Shown in pieces: positions 13,430 through 17,438 of a DNA stretch of 17,438 bases (position 1 is the stretch's first letter; each line of letters starts with the position of its first letter). Under the pieces are notes generated by a model. It did no database searches and had not been told where the DNA came from. It saw only the letters and a program-made list of their open reading frames with translations. Source of the DNA: JAFARZ01 sp035651595 (GTDB lineage: Bacteria > Actinomycetota > Actinomycetes > Streptosporangiales > Streptosporangiaceae); assembly GCA_035651595.1 (NCBI GenBank), contig DASRFJ010000338.1, positions 1-17,438 on the forward strand, in the 5' to 3' direction. A program made the translations under genes and the position numbers.

Positions 13430-14227
13430 TCACTCTCCGCCTAGCTCCCTGCCGCGGTCGCGTGCGGCCTCGATGGCGGCGAGGAACGCCGCGCGCACCC
13501 CGTGCTTCTCCAGCTCCCTGATCGCCGAGATCGTGGTGCCGCCGGGCGAGGTCACCGCCTCACGGAGGATCACCGGGTGCTCACCGGACTCGCGCAGCAT
13601 CGTCGCGGCGCCGAACACCGCCTGCGTCACCATCTCCAGCGCGGCGGCCCGGGACATGCCGAGCAGGATGCCGGCGTCCACCATGGACTCGACCAGGTAG
13701 TACACGTACGCGGGCCCGCTGCCGGACAACGCGGTCGCGGCGTCCTGCTGCGACTCGGGGATGCGCAGCACCTTGCCGACCGGCCGGAGCAGTTCCTCGG
13801 CGCGGCGCAGGTGCTCCTCGCCCGCGAACGCGCCCGCCGAGATCACGCTCATCGCTTCGTCCACCAGCACCGGCGTGTTCGACATGACGCGCACCACGGG
13901 CACTTCCGCGGCCAGCCGCCCGCCGATGAACGACGTCGTGATGCCCGCGGCCACCGATATCACCAAGCGGCCGACGGGAACCGACGGCGCGATCTCGTCG
14001 AGGAGCCGGCCCATGTCCTGCGGCTTGGGGGCGAGCACCAGGGTGTCCGCGGCCTTCGCCGCCGACGCGGCGTCGGTGACCTCGATGCCGTAACGCTCGC
14101 GCAGCTCCGCGGCCCGCTCGGGACGGCGGGCGGCGGCGATCACCGACGACGGCGGACGACCGGCGCGCAGCAGGCCGGACAGCAGCGCCTCGCCCATCTT
14201 CCCGGCGCCCAGAATCGCGATACCCAT
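13430..14227 (-). CDS. proC: Pyrroline-5-carboxylate reductase (ProC)
   Basis: Reduces 1-pyrroline-5-carboxylate to proline with NAD(P)H, the last step of proline synthesis. The 265-residue protein starts with the Rossmann signature MGIAILGAGKMGEALLSGLL (1-20), followed by LAPKPQDM. The C-terminal helical domain carries the family signature around TALSGSGPAYVYYLVESMVDAG and EAVTSPGGTTISAIRELE. The length is typical. ATG 14227 lies 2 bp past the proline dehydrogenase stop and has no clear Shine-Dalgarno sequence, so it probably depends on re-initiation after that gene. It sits directly behind the enzyme that catalyses the reverse oxidation. Confidence 0.97.
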   Translation of the reverse strand: MGIAILGAGKMGEALLSGLLRAGRPPSSVIAAARRPERAAELRERYGIEVTDAASAAKAADTLVLAPKPQDMGRLLDEIAPSVPVGRLVISVAAGITTSFIGGRLAAEVPVVRVMSNTPVLVDEAMSVISAGAFAGEEHLRRAEELLRPVGKVLRIPESQQDAATALSGSGPAYVYYLVESMVDAGILLGMSRAAALEMVTQAVFGAATMLRESGEHPVILREAVTSPGGTTISAIRELEKHGVRAAFLAAIEAARDRGRELGGE

Positions 14228-14229
14228 GA

Positions 14230-15156
14230 CTAGTTCTTCGACCGCAGTGACCGGAGGAAAAATGCCAGGTTCCGCGGTCGTTCGGCGAGGCGGCGCACCA
14301 GATAGCCGTACCAGTCGCCGCCGTACGGCACGTAGACCCGCATCCGCGCGCCGGTGTTGGCCAGCCGGCGCTGCTCCCCGGGCCGGATCCCGTACAGCAT
14401 CTGATATTCAAAGCTATCTTCCGAACGACCGGTCAGCATCGCCAGCGAACCCGTGATTTCGATCAGCCGGGGGTCGTGCGTCGCCATCATCGGGTAACCG
14501 GAACCGTTCATCAGCACCTTCAGGCACCGCGCGTAGGCGAGGTCCACGTCGCCTCTGGCGCGGAACGCGACCGTGTCCGGCTCGCTGTAGGCGCCCTTGC
14601 ACAGCCGCACCCGGGTGCCGTGCCCGGCCAGCGACTGGCAGTCCGCCTCGCTGCGCCGCAGGCACGCCTGGATCACGCAGCCGATATCGGGAAACTCTTC
14701 GCGCAGCTCCGTCGCGATGCGCAGTGTCGGCTCGATCGCCGCGTAGTGCTCGGCGTCGAGCGTGACGGTGGTGCCGGCCTCTCGCGCGGCGACGGCGATG
14801 TGCGTGATGTTCTCCCGCGCGAGCCCGGCGTCCAGCGTCAAGCCGACCGCGGTGGGCTTGACCGAGACCTCGGCGGCCCCGCCGTGCGTCAGCCCGTCGG
14901 CGCTGAGCTTGGCCAGCAGCTTCACGTACTCGTCCACGACGGCGGCGGCCTGCGTCTCGTCCCTGGTGTCCTCACCGAGGTAGTCGAGCGTGACGAGCAG
15001 CCCGGCGGCGCGCAGCGCGCGGGTCACCCGGACCGCGTCGTCGGCGGTCTCGCCGGCGACGTAGGACTCGACGATCGCCCGCGTCTGCGGCGCGGTCACG
15101 ATGAGCTGACGCAACCGCGGGCTTTGCGACGCGGCGAGCAGTGTCCGGCGCAGCAA
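14230..15156 (-). CDS. Proline dehydrogenase (monofunctional, PutB type)
   Basis: An FAD-dependent oxidation of proline to 1-pyrroline-5-carboxylate, passing electrons to the quinone pool; the protein is probably peripheral to the membrane. The 308 residues form one beta8-alpha8 barrel and match monofunctional enzymes of Gram-positive bacteria. Visible family blocks are TLDYLGEDT, EVSVKPTAVGL, VTLDAEHY, RVRLCKGAYSEP, MMATHDPRLIE, FEYQMLYGIRP and the C-terminal substrate-binding segment YVPYGGDWYGYLVRRLAERP. There is no P5C-dehydrogenase domain, and no separate gene for it lies in the window. The start is TTG 15156, set by GGGAGG 9-10 bases upstream. It begins 23 bp after the ygfZ-like gene and is followed after 2 bp by proC. 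Confidence 0.95.
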   Translation of the reverse strand: MLRRTLLAASQSPRLRQLIVTAPQTRAIVESYVAGETADDAVRVTRALRAAGLLVTLDYLGEDTRDETQAAAVVDEYVKLLAKLSADGLTHGGAAEVSVKPTAVGLTLDAGLARENITHIAVAAREAGTTVTLDAEHYAAIEPTLRIATELREEFPDIGCVIQACLRRSEADCQSLAGHGTRVRLCKGAYSEPDTVAFRARGDVDLAYARCLKVLMNGSGYPMMATHDPRLIEITGSLAMLTGRSEDSFEYQMLYGIRPGEQRRLANTGARMRVYVPYGGDWYGYLVRRLAERPRNLAFFLRSLRSKN

Positions 15157-15179
15157 GCGGACTCACCTCCCGGTGGGGC

Positions 15180-16124
15180 TCAGGCTAGGGTGCGGCGACG
15201 CAGTGTCACCTGGACGTTGGCCCCGGCGTCGGGGGACACTACCACCTCCTGCGCGGCGGCGACGCCGCCGGCCAGCAGCGTCGCGTCCACCGGCACGGTG
15301 CGCTTGACCAAGGCAAGCCCGATCGGCCCGAGCTCGTAGTGCCGCGCCGTGGAGCCGACCCAGCCAACCTGGGTGCCGTCCAGCTCGACCGGGTCACCGT
15401 GCGCCGGGAGCCGTTCGACGCTGCCGTCCAGGTGCAGGAAGACCAGCCGCCGCGGCGGATGGCCCAGGTTGTGCACGCGGGCGACCGTCTCCTGGCCGCG
15501 GTAGCAGCCCTTGTTCAGGGCCACCGCGGTCTCGATCCAGCCCATCTCGTGCGGGATCGTCTTGTGATCGGTGTCCACGCCAAGCCGCGGCACGTGCGCC
15601 GCGATCCGCAGCGCCTCGAACGCCCACATGCCCGCGGGTGTGCCGCCGTTCGCCGCCAGCTCGGCGGCCGTCGCGTCCAGCTTGTCCCGCGGCACGATGC
15701 GATCGCCGTCCGGGCCGGTGAGCACCGCGTGCTCGGCCGTCACGTCCGCGACCTCGACACGCAGCATGAACCGCATGGAGTCGAGGTACGCGACGAGCGA
15801 CTCGGCCGTGCCCGGCTCGACATGGAGCCACACCGTCTCGCTGTCGTCGGTCAGCGTGAGATGGTGCTCGACGCGCCCGTTGGGATCCAGGATCAGCGCC
15901 TGCGCCGGCTCCCCCGGCGCCAGTTTGTCCAGTGCCTGCGAGGTCAGGCTGTGCAGCCAGCTCAGCCGGTCCGGGCCGGTGACGGTGACCACGCCGCGGT
16001 TGGACCGGTCGGTGAACCCGGTGCCACCCTCGAGGGCCCGCTGCTCGCGGAACGGGTCGCCGTAATGCGCGGCGACGCCCTCGTCCGGCCAGTCCGCCGG
16101 AACGGCCCCAGGCAGCTTCAGCAA
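15180..16124 (-). CDS. ygfZ: YgfZ/IBA57-type folate-binding Fe-S cluster assembly protein
   Basis: A tetrahydrofolate-binding protein of the aminomethyltransferase-like fold. In other bacteria it helps build or repair certain 4Fe-4S enzymes. The signature KGCYRGQE (205-212, with Cys207) is complete. Other blocks are GVVTVTGPDRLSWLHSLTSQ (44-63), ALILDPNGRVEHHLTL and HEMGWIETAVALNKG. The 314-residue length fits actinobacterial members. The start is TTG 16124 with GAGG 4 bases upstream. It overlaps the stop of the fur-family gene by 7 bp, so the two are coupled. Being next to a metal-responsive regulator fits a metal or Fe-S function. Confidence 0.93.
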   Translation of the reverse strand: MLKLPGAVPADWPDEGVAAHYGDPFREQRALEGGTGFTDRSNRGVVTVTGPDRLSWLHSLTSQALDKLAPGEPAQALILDPNGRVEHHLTLTDDSETVWLHVEPGTAESLVAYLDSMRFMLRVEVADVTAEHAVLTGPDGDRIVPRDKLDATAAELAANGGTPAGMWAFEALRIAAHVPRLGVDTDHKTIPHEMGWIETAVALNKGCYRGQETVARVHNLGHPPRRLVFLHLDGSVERLPAHGDPVELDGTQVGWVGSTARHYELGPIGLALVKRTVPVDATLLAGGVAAAQEVVVSPDAGANVQVTLRRRTLA

Positions 16125-16549
16125 GGTACCTCTCCCTTCGTACGGCAGTCCGCGCAGCGGCCGAACACCGTGAGGTGCCCCACGTCGGTCTCGAAGCCGT
16201 GCCGGTCTTCCAGGGCGATGATCAGGCCGCGGATCGTGTCCGGACTGACCTCGGTCACCCGCCCGCAGTCCCGGCAGACCAGGTGCACATGGTCCGAAGC
16301 GCTGGCCAGGTGGTACGTGGGCGCCCCGTGGCTCAGGTGGGTGTGGGTGACCATGCCGATCTGCTCAAGCAGCTCGAGCGTCCGGTAGATGGTGGAGATG
16401 TTGACCCCGCGGGCGGTCTGCTGGACCTGGCCGCAGATCTCCTCCGGCGTCGCGTGGTCGAGCCCGTAGATGGCCTCGAGAACCAGCTGGCGCTGGGGTG
16501 TCACCCGGTAGCCGCGAGCCCGCAGCTGCTCGTCCCAGGTCCGGTCCAT
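16118..16549 (-). CDS. Fur-family metalloregulator, closest to nickel regulator Nur
   Basis: A 143-residue dimeric repressor. It has a winged helix (about 5-75, RGYRVTPQRQLVLEAI, NISTIYRTLELLEQIGMV) and a metal-binding dimerisation domain with structural-zinc pairs Cys92/Cys95 and Cys132/Cys135. It resembles Streptomyces Nur as I remember it. With an offset of one, the Nur nickel-site residues are kept (His69, His71, His125). The second-site residues are His32, His87 and His89, while the position of Nur His86 is Ser85 next to Asp86. ATG 16549 is chosen by homology and has no real Shine-Dalgarno sequence. A TACTAT ends 7 bases before it, so the mRNA may be leaderless. Nickel as the effector is inference; manganese or iron remain possible. 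Confidence 0.92.
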   Translation of the reverse strand: MDRTWDEQLRARGYRVTPQRQLVLEAIYGLDHATPEEICGQVQQTARGVNISTIYRTLELLEQIGMVTHTHLSHGAPTYHLASASDHVHLVCRDCGRVTEVSPDTIRGLIIALEDRHGFETDVGHLTVFGRCADCRTKGEVPC

Positions 16550-16556
16550 GATCCCA

Positions 16557-16562
16557 ATAGTA
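16557..16562 (-). promoter_or_regulatory. -10 element of the fur-family gene; likely leaderless start
   Basis: TACTAT on the minus strand is followed by 7 bases and then the ATG. This is the TANNNT-N7-ATG layout of leaderless actinobacterial mRNAs. A perfect TTGACA lies at 16593-16588, but it is 25 bases from this hexamer, too far for a normal pair. Confidence 0.45.
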
Positions 16563-16581
16563 GTTGCCCACCGGATAATCC

Positions 16582-16599
16582 CTTGCCTGTCAAGGCGAG
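16582..16599. promoter_or_regulatory. Imperfect palindrome between divergent promoters, possible operator
   Basis: CTTGCCT-GTCA-AGGCGAG has 6 of 7 arm positions paired. It overlaps the -35 of the plus-strand promoter candidate and lies 33 bp upstream of the fur-family start codon. Its place suits an autoregulatory site. It does not closely match the Nur box as I remember it. Confidence 0.3.
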
Positions 16600-16612
16600 G
16601 GCTGGGTACTGT
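16583..16612 (+). promoter_or_regulatory. Candidate plus-strand promoter divergent from the fur-family gene
   Basis: TTGCCT (16583-16588) and TACTGT (16607-16612) are 18 bases apart, fitting TTGNNN / TANNNT. The predicted start is near 16619, about 10 bases before an AAAGGAGGTGG. It is the only plus-strand promoter candidate in the window that leads to a plausible translation signal. Confidence 0.4.
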
Positions 16613-16618
16613 GCGGAG

Positions 16619-16845
16619 TACACGGGAAAGGAGGTGGTCCAGAAGCATGCATAGTTCTAGGACTCGTGAGGTGGCGGCCAGCTAGCCGCCTTCGTGGGCC
16701 GGCCAAACCGCCAAGCACGACGGCGGCCGGCTAAAACCTGGCAGTCACCGAATCCCCGGACTGACCGGCCTTGTCCAGCCGGTCCCCGCTGTCTTTGGCA
16801 CACTGTGCTTTCGAAGCTAGCGGGAGTCGTCCGGGGATTATTTAT
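16619..16845 (+). ncRNA. Candidate structured plus-strand RNA with leader-type mini-ORF
   Basis: Between the divergent promoter and the end of the nitrobindin gene the plus strand can form, in order: a hairpin 16673-16690 (GGCGGC-CAGCTA-GCCGCC) that covers the stop of the mini-ORF; a bulged hairpin 16698-16731; and a three-way junction 16751-16839. The junction is built from an 11-bp perfect closing stem (AATCCCCGGAC / GTCCGGGGATT), a 7-bp hairpin (GACCGGC / GCCGGTC) and a CCCGCT / AGCGGG arm. An ATTATTT tail follows, which could allow termination. No plus-strand gene follows, so it would be a free small RNA. Equally, the minus strand could use the same stems as the 3' end of the nitrobindin transcript. 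Confidence 0.4.
16647..16685 (+). CDS. Twelve-codon leader-peptide-like ORF
   Basis: MHSSRTREVAAS, ATG 16647 to TAG 16685. It is preceded at 10 bases by AAAGGAGGTGG, nearly a full complement of the 16S rRNA tail and the strongest Shine-Dalgarno sequence in the window. The stop codon lies inside a perfect 6-bp hairpin, as in attenuators. No codon type is strikingly repeated (two Ser, two Arg and two Ala), so no amino-acid sensor can be named. Confidence 0.4.
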   Translation: MHSSRTREVAAS

Positions 16846-16849
16846 GCCC

Positions 16850-17338
16850 TTACGCGTCCCCGACCCGCCGGAGCATCGCGGAGAGGTGCGACTGGAGCGG
16901 CTGGCCCATCGCGGCCATGTCGTACGCCCAGCCCAAGTCCGGCCCGGCCAGCCCGTAGATGCGGCGCCCGCCGGTCACCTCCTTGGCCGTCGCGGTGCGG
17001 GCCACCACGTCGGTGGCCATCTCGACCTTGGTGCCGGAGATCTCGCCCAGGTAGATCTCCACGATCCCGGTGGGATGGGCGAGCGTGACCTCGAGCTTGC
17101 CGCCGGGCTTCGGCCGCCAGTAGCCGGTCTCGGTGCCCAGCGGGAGCCCGATCGTGCCATCTTCTGCCATGCGCCAGGTACGGCTGATATGGGACATAAA
17201 AGGTTTGCCGTTATGCGAAAAAATAAGTTCCTGCCCGAACTGGAACGAATCGATCGTGGGATAGCCGCCTACCCCGACGCCTTCCCAGCGTCCCAGCAGG
17301 AACAGCAGCGGCGCGAGGTCGGGGTGCGGCTCGGTCAC
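16850..17338 (-). CDS. Nitrobindin-type heme-binding beta-barrel protein (FABP-like family)
   Basis: A 162-residue protein of the ten-stranded nitrobindin fold. It has the family opening FLLGRWEGVGVGGYP (13-27, GxWxGxG) and the C-terminal PLQSHLSAMLRRV, whose His151 matches the proximal heme ligand. Other blocks are GQELIFSHNGKPFMSHISRTW and ETGYWRP. Nitrobindins bind ferric heme and isomerise peroxynitrite to nitrate. That activity is inferred here from family membership. The length is normal. The GTG 17338 start overlaps the stop of the upstream small membrane-protein gene as GTGA, so the two are coupled. The fur-family gene follows 300 bp later on the same strand. Confidence 0.92.
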   Translation of the reverse strand: MTEPHPDLAPLLFLLGRWEGVGVGGYPTIDSFQFGQELIFSHNGKPFMSHISRTWRMAEDGTIGLPLGTETGYWRPKPGGKLEVTLAHPTGIVEIYLGEISGTKVEMATDVVARTATAKEVTGGRRIYGLAGPDLGWAYDMAAMGQPLQSHLSAMLRRVGDA

Positions 17339-17436
17339 GCGCCGCTCCGGAACAAGCGCACCGCGACGTACAGGCTGATCACCGCGATCGCGGCGAAGAC
17401 GGCCACGAGCACCGCCAGGCTCACCATCCCGTGCAT
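17335..17436 (-). CDS. Small single-pass membrane protein, complete or C-terminal end
   Basis: An open frame ends in TGA at 17335 and reads MHGMVSLAVLVAVFAAIAVI, then SLYVAVRLFRSGA. This is one hydrophobic segment of about 22 residues followed by a short positively charged end, so the C-terminus is probably cytosolic. ATG 17436 would make a complete 33-residue protein, but the window stops 2 bases upstream, so it may be only the tail of a longer gene. The GTGA overlap with the nitrobindin gene supports a real coding frame. I do not recognise a family. Confidence 0.6.
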   Translation of the reverse strand: MHGMVSLAVLVAVFAAIAVISLYVAVRLFRSGA

Positions 17437-17438
17437 GG

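Noticed and set aside
12389..13444. Plus-strand frame of 351 codons opposite acuC
   Set aside because: Antisense shadow; the Arg/Gln/His/Val-rich product matches nothing known.
16751..16839. tRNA gene suggested by the long closing stem and a TTCGAA
   Set aside because: The closing stem is 11 bp rather than 7, there is no anticodon arm or CCA-adjacent layout, and the TTCGAA is not in a T-loop context.

Overview
This window comes from a GC-rich actinomycete (Actinomycetota). The evidence is GC-rich third codon positions, many GTG and TTG starts, a rex-hemA-hemC-hemD gene order as in Streptomyces, a 32-residue bS22 ribosomal protein, a BdtA-like regulator and a Nur-like Fur protein. I cannot assign a genus. 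Every protein-coding gene I am confident of lies on the minus strand, so the gene order below reads from high to low coordinates. I saw no insertion sequence, phage gene, CRISPR array, tRNA or rRNA.

Right part (17438 to 12251): the end of a small membrane protein overlaps a nitrobindin-type heme-binding beta-barrel gene. About 300 bp without a recognised gene follows. That gap is rich in stem-loops and carries a promoter-like signal and a 12-codon ORF with a very strong Shine-Dalgarno sequence on the plus strand. Next come five tightly packed genes: a Nur-like Fur regulator (apparently leaderless), a YgfZ/IBA57-type Fe-S protein, proline dehydrogenase, pyrroline-5-carboxylate reductase (proC) and an AcuC-type deacetylase. 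Proline oxidation and P5C reduction are therefore encoded side by side.

Middle part (12250 to 8100): a BdtA-like helix-turn-helix protein, ribosomal protein bS22, and a 667-residue protein with about 415 residues of Tyr/Gln/Gly/Pro-rich repeats ahead of an ABM-fold domain. A glutaredoxin-like thiol protein overlaps its 3' end. About 800 bp without a recognised gene follows; it holds tandem hairpins, one copy of a roughly 155-bp repeat, and the rex promoter.

Left part (8100 to 277): the heme operon rex-hemA-hemC-hemD-hemB-(prim-pol-like)-hemL. It encodes the C5 route from glutamyl-tRNA to uroporphyrinogen III under the NADH-sensing repressor Rex. A near-perfect Rex operator (TGTG-N8-CACA) overlaps the -35 element of a good promoter upstream of rex. 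Several junctions are 4-bp GTGA overlaps, which indicates translational coupling. The order is not biochemical: hemL, the second step, is last, after a degenerate primase-polymerase-like gene of unknown role.

The most notable unexplained signals are: (1) two inverted, about 80% identical copies of a roughly 155-bp element flanking the heme operon, with a conserved long hairpin and one compensatory base-pair change; (2) a structured plus-strand unit divergent from the fur gene, with a mini-ORF and a three-way-junction fold; (3) the prion-like repeat/ABM fusion protein; and (4) a 15-bp in-frame tandem repeat expanding the linker of HemA.
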